A DNA stretch of 38,180 bases from an uncultured Ruminococcus sp. (GTDB lineage Bacteria; Bacillota; Clostridia; Oscillospirales; Ruminococcaceae). A model generated the notes under the pieces. It had not been told where the DNA came from. It did not search any database and worked only from the letters and a program-made list of their open reading frames with translations. The stretch spans positions 1-38,180 of the forward strand of contig CAADWP010000205.1 in NCBI GenBank assembly GCA_900752785.1, read 5' to 3'. The position numbers and the translations under genes were made by a program. Shown here in pieces: positions 1 through 9,372 of the stretch. Every line of letters begins with the position of its first letter. Position 1 is the stretch's first letter.

Positions 1-828
1 CCCTTAATCAAGGAAAAGATGGACTTGGATGTAGCTGTTACAAAGCTCAAAGTATCCAAAGCCAACCACACCTCACAGCAGTACAGCATTGAGGACAGCG
101 TTAGAAAGCATTTCCCCGAAAGGATTGCGAAAACGGAACAGCGTATCGAAGGCTACAAGTCCGACCTTGCACACGTTAAAGCACAGCCTATCGTAACTGA
201 GGGTATCGCTCCGATGACGATACTCAACAAGACCTTTACCGACAAGGAAGAAGCGGGCAAGGCTATTTTACTTGCTTGCAAGCAAGTAAAATCAAAGGAA
301 AGTCTTGAAATAGGCTCTTACAAGGGATTTGATATGTCCCTTTCGTATGACAGCTTTGCTCAGGAGTTCCACCTTGAATTACAGCGTGAAATGTCTTACA
401 CAGTAACGCTCGGTACTTCCGAAAGCGGTAATATTCTTCGTATCGACAACGCTTTGGATTCCATCGAAAAACGTTTAGAGAATAGTCAAGAACAGCTTGA
501 AACCCTTAACGAACAGTTAAACACGGCAAAGGCTGAACTTGGAAAGCCATTCCCACAAGAAGCGGATCTTACGGAAAAGCTCGCACGACTTGCTGAACTG
601 AATACGCTTCTTAACATTGACGATAACGCTATCGAAAATGCTTCTATGGCAGCGGAAAAGAAGCCTGATATTCCTATTTCGGCAGATGAAAAGAAGCCGA
701 TGAGGAATGTAACTCCCGACAAAAAGCCTTCTATTCTCGGTAGAATAAAGGAAATGCAGTCAAATCAGGCTGGCAATATCCCAAAGGAAAAGACACCGAC
801 GAAAGACAAAACCTCTGAAATCAGCTAA
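1..828 (+). CDS. C-terminal part of a large ICE methylase/helicase-type protein (partial)
   Basis: The reading frame is open from base 1, so the gene begins outside the window; the first in-frame ATG at 19 is probably internal. What remains is about 275 residues without catalytic motifs: an alpha/beta part with alternating acidic and basic stretches, a coiled coil around residues 150-190 (repeated Glu/Gln/Leu heptads) and a Lys/Pro/Thr-rich tail. This matches, from memory, the tail of the very large SNF2-helicase/N6-methylase proteins carried by many Clostridia ICEs. It sits just before a CHC2 zinc-finger gene, an arrangement I know from such elements. The function of this tail is unknown. 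The family call rests on overall likeness and context, not on a catalytic motif. Confidence 0.6.
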   Translation, partial: PLIKEKMDLDVAVTKLKVSKANHTSQQYSIEDSVRKHFPERIAKTEQRIEGYKSDLAHVKAQPIVTEGIAPMTILNKTFTDKEEAGKAILLACKQVKSKESLEIGSYKGFDMSLSYDSFAQEFHLELQREMSYTVTLGTSESGNILRIDNALDSIEKRLENSQEQLETLNEQLNTAKAELGKPFPQEADLTEKLARLAELNTLLNIDDNAIENASMAAEKKPDIPISADEKKPMRNVTPDKKPSILGRIKEMQSNQAGNIPKEKTPTKDKTSEIS

Positions 829-884
829 AAACAGCTCCTCTTGTCTTACGGCAGGGGAGCAAATTCTTTTTAGGAGGTGGCAGT

Positions 885-1493
885 TTGAATTTATTTGAAG
901 CTGTGAAAGAGAATGTAAGTCCTCATCAGATAGCCGATTATTACGGCTTGTCGGTGCGTAACGATATGGTTAGCTGTCTGTTTCACGATGAGAGAACTCC
1001 ATCTATGAAGCTGTATGACGACCATTTTTACTGCTTTGGCTGTGGAAAGCACGGTGATGTTACGGATATGGTTGGTGAGCTGTTCGGGTTATCTCCGAAA
1101 GAAGCGGCTGAAAAGATTGCTCACGATTTTGGCATAAGCTACGACAAGCAATACGGAAATTACAAGCCAAGTAAAGAAAGCGTTATTGCCAAGATAAGGC
1201 GAGAACAGGAAAAAGCAAAGAAAAATCACGCATTTAAAGTTCTTTGCGACTATTTCCATTTGCTTCGAGACTGGCGTATAGAATACGCTCCCAAATCAGC
1301 AGACGAGCCGTTAAATCCCTTATTCATCAAGGCTTTGATAGAAACAGACCACATTGACAACCTTATTAATTGCTTTATATCAGGAAGCAAGGAAGATGTG
1401 GCAGATATTATCAAAGATGAAACAGGCAGAATTACAGATATAGAAAAGACTGTAAGAAAATTTAGCAAGCATTCTGATGAGCTTGTAATGTAA
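885..1493 (+). CDS. CHC2 zinc-finger primase-like protein
   Basis: This 202-residue protein starts at TTG 885, eight bases after a strong AGGAGG (872-877); no ATG fits as well. The N-terminus has the DnaG-type zinc finger: Cys31-x2-His34 and Cys50-x2-Cys53, with the typical FHDERTPS and YCFGCGKHGD surroundings. That domain binds template DNA in bacterial primases. No TOPRIM catalytic domain follows: residues 100-202 are a helical, charged region. By itself it is therefore more likely a DNA-binding or accessory replication protein of the element than a full primase. It lies 56 bases after the large element protein and is followed by a strong terminator, so the pair looks like the end of one transcription unit. 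Confidence 0.85.
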   Translation: MNLFEAVKENVSPHQIADYYGLSVRNDMVSCLFHDERTPSMKLYDDHFYCFGCGKHGDVTDMVGELFGLSPKEAAEKIAHDFGISYDKQYGNYKPSKESVIAKIRREQEKAKKNHAFKVLCDYFHLLRDWRIEYAPKSADEPLNPLFIKALIETDHIDNLINCFISGSKEDVADIIKDETGRITDIEKTVRKFSKHSDELVM

Positions 1494-1497
1494 AGAA

Positions 1498-1555
1498 ACC
1501 CTCTCGACGATTACACTTCGGTGTAGCTGTCGGGAGGGGCTTTTCTTTATATTTT
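1498..1555 (+). terminator. Rho-independent terminator after the CHC2 gene
   Basis: An imperfect long stem (CCCTCTCGACGATTACAC pairing with GTGTAGCTGTCGGGAGGG across a TTCG loop) is followed by a T-rich run. It lies directly after the stop codon at 1493 and separates the ICE backbone from the defence cargo. Confidence 0.85.
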
Positions 1556-1560
1556 AATTA

Positions 1561-1810
1561 CGGTCAAGAACTGTAAATAATTGTGAAAACAACTACTATT
1601 TTAATCGAATAAGCAAAAAAGTGTTCATTTTCACGAATTTGGTGAAAATACAGAATTTCAGGCTGAGTTTTCTTGATTTTTTGTCGAAAAAGTGGTATAA
1701 TATAAAATTGAGTTAGTATATTCTTGTGAGAAATTTTGTAAATTGAAGTCCGTTGTCCTGAAAATGATACAGCGGATATGATATAATGTATATGAAAGGC
1801 GGATATGCGT
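1561..1810 (+). promoter_or_regulatory. Leader/promoter region of the defence operon, two promoters
   Basis: This AT-rich stretch holds no gene. It shows an inverted repeat ATTTTCAC (1627-1634)/GTGAAAAT (1642-1649), then a promoter TTGATT (1673-1678)-17 bp-TATAAT (1696-1701) with an extended TGG before the -10. A second promoter has the shared box at 1754-1771 and TATAAT at 1782-1787, just ahead of the helicase gene. Two stacked promoters would allow basal and regulated expression. Confidence 0.6.
1754..1787 (+). promoter_or_regulatory. Shared-box promoter 1 (defence operon)
   Basis: The box TGTCCTGAAAATGATACA (1754-1771) overlaps the -35 (CTGAAA, 1758-1763) and ends 10 bp before TATAAT (1782-1787). 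The same box at the same distance recurs at 14565-14582 (minus strand), 18190-18207 and 18965-18982. It is a probable operator or activator site. Confidence 0.8.
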
Positions 1811-4800
1811 ATGTTACCTGAACTTATCGACAACAAAAATAAAACACTCAAAGATGACCTATCTATTGAAATCAAATCAGGTAGCAAGTTGTCTATTGCT
1901 GCTGCTTGTTTTTCAATCTATGCCTTTCAGGAATTAAAGGAAGTTTTATCTGAAATAGAGGAATTGCGATTCATATTCACTTCGCCAACATTTACAACAG
2001 AAAAAGCTAAAAAAGAAAGACGAGAATTCTATATTCCCCGTCTTGACAGAGAACGCAGCCTTTATGGTACAGAGTTTGAAGTAAAACTTCGCAATGAAAT
2101 GACTCAAAAGGCTATTGCAAGAGAATGTGCTGAATGGATACAAAAGAAAGTTATATTCAAATCCAACATTTCTTCCGACAACATTCAAGGCTTTATGAAC
2201 GTTGATGATACAAACTATATGCCTATAAGTTCTTTTACAACAGTTGAACTTGGTTGTGAACGTGGCAATAATGCATATAGTGCTATATTCAAAAACGGTT
2301 CACCTATTTCTGCTCAGTTCCTTGCAACTTTTGATGAACTGTGGAATGATGGCGAAAAAATGCAGGATGTTACCGAAATGGTGATTGAAAACATTACTGC
2401 GGCATATAACGAAAACTCGCCTGATTTCATATATTTCGTAACGCTCTATAATATTTTCAATGAATTCCTTGAGGATATATCAGAGGATTTTCTTCCAAAT
2501 GAAGCAACAGGCTTTAAGGAAAGCAAAATATGGAGCTTACTCTATAATTTTCAGAAAGATGCTGCACTTGCTATTATTAACAAACTTGAAAAGTATAATG
2601 GTTGTATTCTTGCGGATAGTGTAGGTCTTGGTAAGACTTTCACTGCGTTATCAGTTATCAAGTATTATGAGAACAGAAACAAATCTGTATTGGTTCTTTG
2701 TCCGAAAAAATTGACAAACAACTGGAATACATACAAGGACAACTATGTCAACAACCCTATCGCTTCTGACCGTTTGCGTTATGATGTACTGTATCATACA
2801 GACTTAAACAGAACAAGCGGTAAATCTAACGGCTTGGATTTGGACAGACTTAACTGGGGTAACTATGACCTTGTTGTCATTGATGAGTCGCACAACTTCC
2901 GTAACGGTGGCAAAGTATCAGGGAAAGACGATGAAAAGGAAAACAGATACTTAAAACTTCTAAACAAGGTTATCAGAAAAGGCGTAAAAACAAAAGTGCT
3001 TATGCTTTCTGCCACACCTGTAAATAATCGCTTTAATGACCTTAAAAATCAGCTTGCACTTGCGTATGAGGGCAATACAGACATAATAGATGAGAAGCTT
3101 AACACAACCCGTTCCATTGATGAAATTTTCAAAAACGCTCAAAGAGCCTTCAATACTTGGAGCAAGTGGGACACAGTAGATAGAACAACAGATAATCTAC
3201 TGAAAATGCTGGACTTCGACTTCTTTGAAGTTCTTGACTCGGTTACTATTGCCCGTTCAAGAAAACATATTGAAAAGTATTATGATACTGCCGATATAGG
3301 TAAATTCCCGACAAGACTTGCACCTATCTCAAAGCGTCCGCCTCTGACGGATTTAAAAACGGCGATAAACTATAATGAGATATTTGAACAGCTTATGCTT
3401 CTCAATCTCGATATTTACAGACCTTCTCATTACATTCAGGCAAGCAAAATCAGCAAGTACGCTGAGCTTTTCGGTGACGATGGAAGTCTTACTCAGGTTG
3501 GGCGTGAACAGGGTATCCGTCGTTTAATGGCAATCAACCTTATGAAGCGTATGGAAAGCTCGGTATATTCCTTTAATCTGACTTTATCACGAATTAAAGC
3601 TCTTATAGAAAAGACAATTTCAATCATTGACAGCTTTGACAAGCGTTCCTCTTATAACATAGACCTTGTTGATATATCCGCAGATGATGATTTTGACTCC
3701 GAAGAACAGAACAGCGATGAAATGTTCTCCTTCGGACGTAAGGTCAAGATTGACCTTGCTGATATGGACTATGTTTCTTGGCGTAACAGTCTTGCAAAGG
3801 ATAGCGAGGTGCTTGAACTGCTAACTCTTATGGTGGGCGACATTACACCGAAACACGACAGTAAATTGCAGGAGCTTTTCAGCGTTCTTACCGATAAGAT
3901 TGAAAATCCTATAAACGCAGAAAACAAGAAAGTGATTGTCTTTACAGCTTTTGCTGATACGGCTGAATATTTGTATGCCAATGTGAGTGAATTTGTGCTT
4001 GAAAAATTCGGCTTGCATACAGCAATGATAACCGGTTCAGTTGACGGTAAAACAACAGCAAAACTTAAAAATCGTGATTTGAATACTGTTCTTACTTGTT
4101 TCTCTCCGATTTCAAAGGATAAGAAGCTGTTAATGCCTGATGATGATACTGTCATTGATATTTTAATTGCAACAGACTGTATTTCTGAAGGTCAGAACTT
4201 GCAGGACTGCGACTACCTTATCAACTATGATATTCACTGGAATCCTGTCCGTATTATTCAGCGTTTCGGACGAATTGACCGTATCGGCAGCAGAAATGAA
4301 CGAATTCAGCTCGTAAATTTCTGGCCTGACGTTACCCTTGACGAGTATATCAATCTAAAAGCAACCGTTGAAACCCGTATGAAAATTGTCGATATGACAG
4401 CGACGGGCGATGACAATGTACTGAGCGATGAAGAAAAAACAGACCTTGAATATCGTAAGGCACAGCTTAAACGCTTGCAGGAAGAAGTTGTCGATATTGA
4501 AGATATGTCAAGCGGTATTTCCATTATGGACTTGGGACTTAACGAATTCAGGCTTGACCTGCTCGATTACATAAAGAAACATCCTGACATTGAGAAAACT
4601 CCGTTTGGTTTACACGCTGTTGCTCCTGCAACCGCAGATACTCCCGCAGGTGTTATCTATGTTCTGAAAAATCGCTCAAACAGCGTGAATATTGATAATC
4701 AGAACCGCTTGCACCCGTTCTATATGGTTTATATCACAAATGACGGTGAGGTTGTCTGCGACCACCTTTCGCCTAAGGCAATGCTTGACAAAATGCGTTA

Positions 4801-5044
4801 TATCTGCAAAGGTAAGACAGAGCCTATTGCTGAACTTTATCGTCAATTTAACAAGGAAACCCGTGACGGAAGAAATATGACTGTCTTTTCACAACTTCTT
4901 GGTGAAGCAATTTCATCTATCATAGAAGTTAAGGAAGAAAGTGACATTGACAGCCTGTTCAAACCCGGTGGAACTTCTGTACTTATGTCAGAAATAAAGG
5001 GTCTTGATGACTTTGAACTTATCTGTTTCCTTGTTATAAAATGA
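1805..5044 (+). CDS. SNF2-type helicase with degenerate PLD-like N-terminus
   Basis: A large superfamily 2 ATPase (1079 residues). The helicase core runs from about residue 260: Walker A (ADSVGLGKTF, ~275), DESH box (VIDESHNF, ~359), motif III (LSATPVNNR, ~402), then C-terminal motifs V/VI (ATDCISEGQNLQ and IQRFGRIDRIGS, ~795-830). These predict an ATP-driven DNA translocase. Residues ~10-230 resemble the PLD-like domain that often precedes such helicases, but I see no HxK catalytic pair, so nuclease activity there is doubtful. ATG 1811 has better spacing from AAAGGCGG than ATG 1805. A DUF4391 gene follows after 9 bases, and type III mod and res genes lie further along the same strand, so I infer a DNA-defence role. 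It sits under a shared-box promoter. It is unlike DISARM DrmA/DrmD loci, because no drmB or drmC is present. Confidence 0.88.
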   Translation: MRMLPELIDNKNKTLKDDLSIEIKSGSKLSIAAACFSIYAFQELKEVLSEIEELRFIFTSPTFTTEKAKKERREFYIPRLDRERSLYGTEFEVKLRNEMTQKAIARECAEWIQKKVIFKSNISSDNIQGFMNVDDTNYMPISSFTTVELGCERGNNAYSAIFKNGSPISAQFLATFDELWNDGEKMQDVTEMVIENITAAYNENSPDFIYFVTLYNIFNEFLEDISEDFLPNEATGFKESKIWSLLYNFQKDAALAIINKLEKYNGCILADSVGLGKTFTALSVIKYYENRNKSVLVLCPKKLTNNWNTYKDNYVNNPIASDRLRYDVLYHTDLNRTSGKSNGLDLDRLNWGNYDLVVIDESHNFRNGGKVSGKDDEKENRYLKLLNKVIRKGVKTKVLMLSATPVNNRFNDLKNQLALAYEGNTDIIDEKLNTTRSIDEIFKNAQRAFNTWSKWDTVDRTTDNLLKMLDFDFFEVLDSVTIARSRKHIEKYYDTADIGKFPTRLAPISKRPPLTDLKTAINYNEIFEQLMLLNLDIYRPSHYIQASKISKYAELFGDDGSLTQVGREQGIRRLMAINLMKRMESSVYSFNLTLSRIKALIEKTISIIDSFDKRSSYNIDLVDISADDDFDSEEQNSDEMFSFGRKVKIDLADMDYVSWRNSLAKDSEVLELLTLMVGDITPKHDSKLQELFSVLTDKIENPINAENKKVIVFTAFADTAEYLYANVSEFVLEKFGLHTAMITGSVDGKTTAKLKNRDLNTVLTCFSPISKDKKLLMPDDDTVIDILIATDCISEGQNLQDCDYLINYDIHWNPVRIIQRFGRIDRIGSRNERIQLVNFWPDVTLDEYINLKATVETRMKIVDMTATGDDNVLSDEEKTDLEYRKAQLKRLQEEVVDIEDMSSGISIMDLGLNEFRLDLLDYIKKHPDIEKTPFGLHAVAPATADTPAGVIYVLKNRSNSVNIDNQNRLHPFYMVYITNDGEVVCDHLSPKAMLDKMRYICKGKTEPIAELYRQFNKETRDGRNMTVFSQLLGEAISSIIEVKEESDIDSLFKPGGTSVLMSEIKGLDDFELICFLVIK

Positions 5045-5053
5045 GGTTAAAAT

Positions 5054-5959
5054 ATGTATAATCTTAATTTGCCTAAAACAACAGAGTTTAATAGGCTGAT
5101 ACCAAAAAAGAAATTTTTTGTTCATACGATTACTACTCCTACATTACGAGATATATACGATGAACAAATTGAAAAAGTGATTTGGTGTAATAAATTATCC
5201 CCGGATACTATAAATGTTACTGCCAACGGCGGCTTTAATGAACTTGAAGTTTTCGATATTTCATTGAAAAGTCGCTCCCTTGACAAGCGGTTGCTTCACC
5301 AAATGGATAAAGGCATACCCTATTACATATTTCACGTTTTAAATTATGATGGGAAATATCAGGCGTGGATAGCAAACAAAAGGAATTACAGCGGAAAAAT
5401 CAAGGTTGAAAATTACTTTCGTACCTTGTGGCTTAATGAACGAGAATTTGAATTCTCGTTTAATGGGACTACAATAGATGCTATTTATTCCAGTTTGAAA
5501 GAACAAGTCGAAGAAAAGCAAAAAAGAAAAACGATAAAATCCGAACAACTTGAAGAATGTAGTGCATTTATGCAATATTTTCGCACAATGAAAATGTCTC
5601 GTTCGTATAAGCCTGTTCTGATACTTGCAACTTTGCAGGCTGGCGGCTCAATTACCGTTGAACAAGCGGCATATTTCTTTGTGAAGTTTTATCAGAAAAG
5701 AAAATTAGCTGGTTTGAAACCTGAAGTAGGCAACTGCATATATGCCGATGAACCTAATAATTTGAAAGCTATCCACTATAATCTGATACACAATCCTATT
5801 GACGCATTATGTCATAGTGGCTTTTTTGAATATGATGCCGATAATAAAACCTTCTCTTTCTCAAATGACATCTATGACGGTCTTACGCTCGATGAAGTTG
5901 AAGAAATCGGCAATGTATGCAACAACAGATTACAAAAATACTTTAAAGATACATTGTGA
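5054..5959 (+). CDS. DUF4391 protein with C-terminal winged-helix-like extension
   Basis: A 301-residue protein starting at ATG 5054 shortly after the helicase stop. Residues 1-150 match what I know of DUF4391: LPKTTEFNRLIPKKKFF near the start, WCNKLSPDTIN, the IPYYIFHVL strand, and a coiled segment after it. Residues ~170-300 form an additional domain that looks like a small winged helix (ILATLQAGGSITVEQAAYFF, then an acidic C-terminus). DUF4391 genes are commonly found beside helicase/type III R-M genes; their biochemical role is not known to me. The next gene is a shorter paralogue. The extension may contact DNA or the helicase, but that is speculation. Confidence 0.8.
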   Translation: MYNLNLPKTTEFNRLIPKKKFFVHTITTPTLRDIYDEQIEKVIWCNKLSPDTINVTANGGFNELEVFDISLKSRSLDKRLLHQMDKGIPYYIFHVLNYDGKYQAWIANKRNYSGKIKVENYFRTLWLNEREFEFSFNGTTIDAIYSSLKEQVEEKQKRKTIKSEQLEECSAFMQYFRTMKMSRSYKPVLILATLQAGGSITVEQAAYFFVKFYQKRKLAGLKPEVGNCIYADEPNNLKAIHYNLIHNPIDALCHSGFFEYDADNKTFSFSNDIYDGLTLDEVEEIGNVCNNRLQKYFKDTL

Positions 5960-5968
5960 GGTGATTTA

Positions 5969-6613
5969 ATGCTTGGTTTGCCTACAACAACAGAGTATAA
6001 CAAGCGAATTCCCAAGCAGAAATTCTATGAAAACCTTTCTGTAACGCCTGCACTTAAACGTATATTTGTAGAACAGATACAGAATGTAATCTGGGCAAAC
6101 AAAATCGCACCTGCGACAATATCCGTGTCTGAGGGCAAGGAAGTTACTGAAATAGAGGTTTTCAAAATCTGTCTTAATGCAGGAACGCTCGATGAGTCGG
6201 CATTAAAACAAATGGACAAGCAGATACCCTATCATATACTTTTCGTGCTTGAATATAACGAGAAATATCAGGTGTGGATAGGCTATAAGGAAGTATCAGG
6301 CGGTGATAACGCCTTTAAGGTAAACAAATATTATCATACCGACTGGCTTGCCGAACAGGACTTGCAGATTAAAATTGACGGTCTTGATATGGATAGTATC
6401 TATGCAAATCTTGTCCGTCAGATAGGTGGTATCGAAAAAGGTAATGAAACTCTTTGTGAACAGATTGCCGATAGGGAATATCGTGAAAAGCTCGAAAAGG
6501 AAATTGCAAAGCTTGAAAAGCTTGCTCGTGCTGAGAAACAGCCGAAAAAGAAGTTTGAACTTGTAAGTAGGATTAAGGAGCTTAATAAGGAGATTTCTAA
6601 CTATGGAAAATAA
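5969..6613 (+). CDS. DUF4391 protein (second, shorter paralogue)
   Basis: A 214-residue protein, ATG 5969 with GAGGTG upstream, 9 bases after the first DUF4391 gene. It shares the signature in the same order: LPTTTEYNKRIPKQKFYEN, IWANKIAPATI, the DxxxLKQMDKQIPYHILFVL block and YQVWIGYKE. It ends in a Lys/Glu-rich coiled coil (residues ~165-214) in place of the winged-helix extension of its neighbour. The pair is diverged, so this is an old duplication or a joint acquisition. A heterodimer is possible. It overlaps the next gene by 11 bases, which points to translational coupling. Confidence 0.85.
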   Translation: MLGLPTTTEYNKRIPKQKFYENLSVTPALKRIFVEQIQNVIWANKIAPATISVSEGKEVTEIEVFKICLNAGTLDESALKQMDKQIPYHILFVLEYNEKYQVWIGYKEVSGGDNAFKVNKYYHTDWLAEQDLQIKIDGLDMDSIYANLVRQIGGIEKGNETLCEQIADREYREKLEKEIAKLEKLARAEKQPKKKFELVSRIKELNKEISNYGK

Positions 6614-7355
6614 AAATAGGTTAAAAAAATGGTTTAAAAAGTGGAAATGGATTGTAATTTGGGCAATAGCGAGTGTTATTTTTGCAATAGTAATACAATT
6701 CCTTTTTTCAAATCCTGCTCCGTGTGATTTTTTAGATGCGAAATGGGAAGCTGGAGACATTCTTTCGTATGTTAGCACCGTTGCACTTGGGTTATTAGCT
6801 ATGTGGCAAAATCAAAAAATGTCATACGACGCTGAAAAAAAAGAAAAACAAAGCAGAGCAATAGAAAAATCAATTATTTTTGATTTTGATGAAGTGTCTT
6901 GTTGGCTTTATGATACAGGTGAGGACTTAGATGATAAAACAAAAGCTCAAATTAAAGATGAAGGCTTTAATGGTGATTTTGCAATAAGAACCTACATAAG
7001 ACAAAGAAGTAAGGAAAGAATAAATTTTTCTTTGCCCATTACAAATCTAAGTGATTATGTTGCTACAAATTTAAAGATAGAAAAACCCTCCAATATAAAT
7101 GATTGTAAAACAAACGTATTGCATAGTAAAGACGATATCAATAATAAAAAATATATACTTCCACATAACGGAGGTTTAATAAAAATAGATTTCCCATATA
7201 GTGAGCTACAAGACAGAATGAGATTTAAGCTATGTTTTTCCAATCAATTTGGGGATAAATACAGCCAAGATATCATCATTATAAAATCTTATGATTCTCT
7301 TATACGAATTGAAACTCAAATTATATTGACTATTGAAAATCAGGAGGAACCCTAA
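6603..7355 (+). CDS. Two-helix membrane protein inside the defence operon, unknown function
   Basis: A 250-residue protein starting inside the previous gene, with AAGGAG upstream. A Lys/Trp-rich N-terminus leads into a first membrane helix (WIVIWAIASVIFAIVIQFLF, ~15-34) and a second hydrophobic stretch (ILSYVSTVALGLLAMW, ~57-72), then a coiled coil and a beta-rich soluble domain (~90-250). I do not recognise the soluble domain. The gene is visibly more A/T-rich than the helicase and Res genes, so it may have joined the operon separately. Membrane proteins within defence operons often act as effectors; here that is an inference only. Confidence 0.75.
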   Translation: MENKNRLKKWFKKWKWIVIWAIASVIFAIVIQFLFSNPAPCDFLDAKWEAGDILSYVSTVALGLLAMWQNQKMSYDAEKKEKQSRAIEKSIIFDFDEVSCWLYDTGEDLDDKTKAQIKDEGFNGDFAIRTYIRQRSKERINFSLPITNLSDYVATNLKIEKPSNINDCKTNVLHSKDDINNKKYILPHNGGLIKIDFPYSELQDRMRFKLCFSNQFGDKYSQDIIIIKSYDSLIRIETQIILTIENQEEP

Positions 7356-7356
7356 A

Positions 7357-9372
7357 ATGGACAAACTCAAAATGCACACCCCGAACAAAGCCGACGAAAA
7401 CTTCGCAAAGCTCGCCGCATTATTCCCCAACGCAGTAACCGAAACTATCGACGAGACAACAGGCGAAGTTGTCCGTGCTATAGATAAAGACGTGCTTATG
7501 CAGGAAATCAGCACAACCGTTGTTGAGGGCAAAGATGAACGCTATCAGTTCACTTGGCCTGATAAGAAGAAGTCTATTCTGCTGGCAAATTCGCCTATAT
7601 CAAAGACACTCCGTCCCTGCCGTGAGGAAAGCGTTGACTTTGATAATACCGAGAACCTTTATATCGAAGGTGACAACCTCGATGTATTGAAACTCTTGCA
7701 GGAAACTTATCTCGGCAAAATCAAGATGATTTACATAGACCCGCCGTATAATACGGGAAATGACTTTGTTTATAATGATGATTTTGCAGAAAGTGCAGAA
7801 GAATACCTTGCTAACAGCGGTCAGTTTGACGAGGAGGGCAACCGCCTTGTGCAGAACACAGAAAGCAACGGTCGATTCCATACTGATTGGCTTAATATGA
7901 TTTATCCGAGATTGAAGCTGGCTAAGGATTTGCTCACAGATGATGGTGTGATTTTTATTTCTATTGATGAAAATGAAGTGAATACATTAAAAACAGTTTG
8001 CGATGAGATATATGGAGCAAGCAATTTTATTGCAGAATTAGTGTGGGCAGCAGGCAGAAAAAATGATTCAAAGCATATTTCAATTTCACACGAGTATATT
8101 TTATGTTATTTTAGGAATTTTGATTATATCAAAGAAAATAAAATTATGTGGCGTGAAAGAAAACAAGGTCTTGACCAGATATACTCACAGTATGAAATTT
8201 TGAAAAAAGAATATGGTAAGGATTATGAAAAAATATCACAAGAACTAAAAAAATGGTATAAAAATCTTCCTGATGGACATCCAGCACAAGACCATTCACA
8301 TTACAATAAAGTAGATGAAAATGGAATATTCTTTGCCGATAATATTTCGTGGCCCGGCGGAGGTGGTCCTAAGTACGAAATATTGCATCCAATAACTCAG
8401 AAACCTGTAAAAATTCCTTCAAGAGGCTGGCTTACGAACGAAAAAACAATGCAGGAATGGATTGCACAAGGTCGTGTTGAATTTGGCAAAGATGAAAACG
8501 GCGTGCCAACGTTGAAGTCATATCTTAAAGACAGGGAATTTAGTGTTCCGTATAGCGTGTTTTATAAGGATGGTAGAGCTTCTTCAAAACGCTTAGCAAT
8601 ATTACTTGGTGATAAAGTTTTTGAAAATCCTAAGGACGAAGAAATCATAAAACGTATCATTGCGTTTTGCGGAACGCAAGAGAATGATATTGTATTAGAT
8701 TTCTTTTCAGGCTCAGCTACAACAGCACACGCTATGTTTTTAGCAAATGTCGAGCAATACATACATAGAAAATTCATTTTAGTACAAATTCCCGAAGAAC
8801 TTTCTGAAAAAAATGCATCATCTGAAAAGGCTAAAAAAGTAATAAGGAACGCAGTTGCTTTGTGTGATGAAATAGGTGCTGAGCATACAATATGCGAAAT
8901 AGGTAAGGAAAGAATACGCAGAGCCGCAAAGAAAATAGCTGAAGAAAACCCCGAAGCAAAATTTGACGGCGGCTTCCGTGTTCTCAAACTTGACAGCACA
9001 AATATGAAGGACGTTTACTACAATCCATCCGAATTTCAGCCCAATCTGCTCGACAGCCTTGCTGACAACATCAAAGAGGATAGAACTCCAGAAGATTTGC
9101 TGTTTCAGGTTATGCTTGACCTCGGTATTCTTCTTTCAAGCAAGATTGAGGAAAGCAAAATCAATGGCAAAAAGGTGTTTAATGTTGAGGATAACTACCT
9201 CATCGCCTGCTTTGACGAGAATGTAACCGATGAAACTATTACTGCTATTGCAAAGCAGAAGCCGTACTATTTTGTTATGCGTGACAGTTCAATGGCAACA
9301 GACAGCGTGGCTACTAATTTTGAGCAGATTTTTGCTACTTATTCGCCGGATACGGTAAGGAAGGTGCTGTAA
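7357..9372 (+). CDS. mod: Type III restriction-modification DNA methyltransferase (Mod)
   Basis: A 671-residue beta-class N6-adenine methyltransferase. ATG 7357 has AGGAGG at 7342-7347 and follows the preceding stop by one base; earlier in-frame codons lie within the neighbour. Motif IV is DPPYNTG (residues ~128-134), followed by the FVYNDDF element typical of Mod; motif I is DFFSGSATT (~447). The order IV before I defines the beta class. Residues ~220-440 form the target-recognition domain, whose codons are much more A-rich than either flank. Mod methylates one strand of an asymmetric site and gives specificity to Res. res lies two genes downstream, separated by a HEPN-like gene. The target sequence cannot be read from the protein. 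Confidence 0.95.
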   Translation: MDKLKMHTPNKADENFAKLAALFPNAVTETIDETTGEVVRAIDKDVLMQEISTTVVEGKDERYQFTWPDKKKSILLANSPISKTLRPCREESVDFDNTENLYIEGDNLDVLKLLQETYLGKIKMIYIDPPYNTGNDFVYNDDFAESAEEYLANSGQFDEEGNRLVQNTESNGRFHTDWLNMIYPRLKLAKDLLTDDGVIFISIDENEVNTLKTVCDEIYGASNFIAELVWAAGRKNDSKHISISHEYILCYFRNFDYIKENKIMWRERKQGLDQIYSQYEILKKEYGKDYEKISQELKKWYKNLPDGHPAQDHSHYNKVDENGIFFADNISWPGGGGPKYEILHPITQKPVKIPSRGWLTNEKTMQEWIAQGRVEFGKDENGVPTLKSYLKDREFSVPYSVFYKDGRASSKRLAILLGDKVFENPKDEEIIKRIIAFCGTQENDIVLDFFSGSATTAHAMFLANVEQYIHRKFILVQIPEELSEKNASSEKAKKVIRNAVALCDEIGAEHTICEIGKERIRRAAKKIAEENPEAKFDGGFRVLKLDSTNMKDVYYNPSEFQPNLLDSLADNIKEDRTPEDLLFQVMLDLGILLSSKIEESKINGKKVFNVEDNYLIACFDENVTDETITAIAKQKPYYFVMRDSSMATDSVATNFEQIFATYSPDTVRKVL

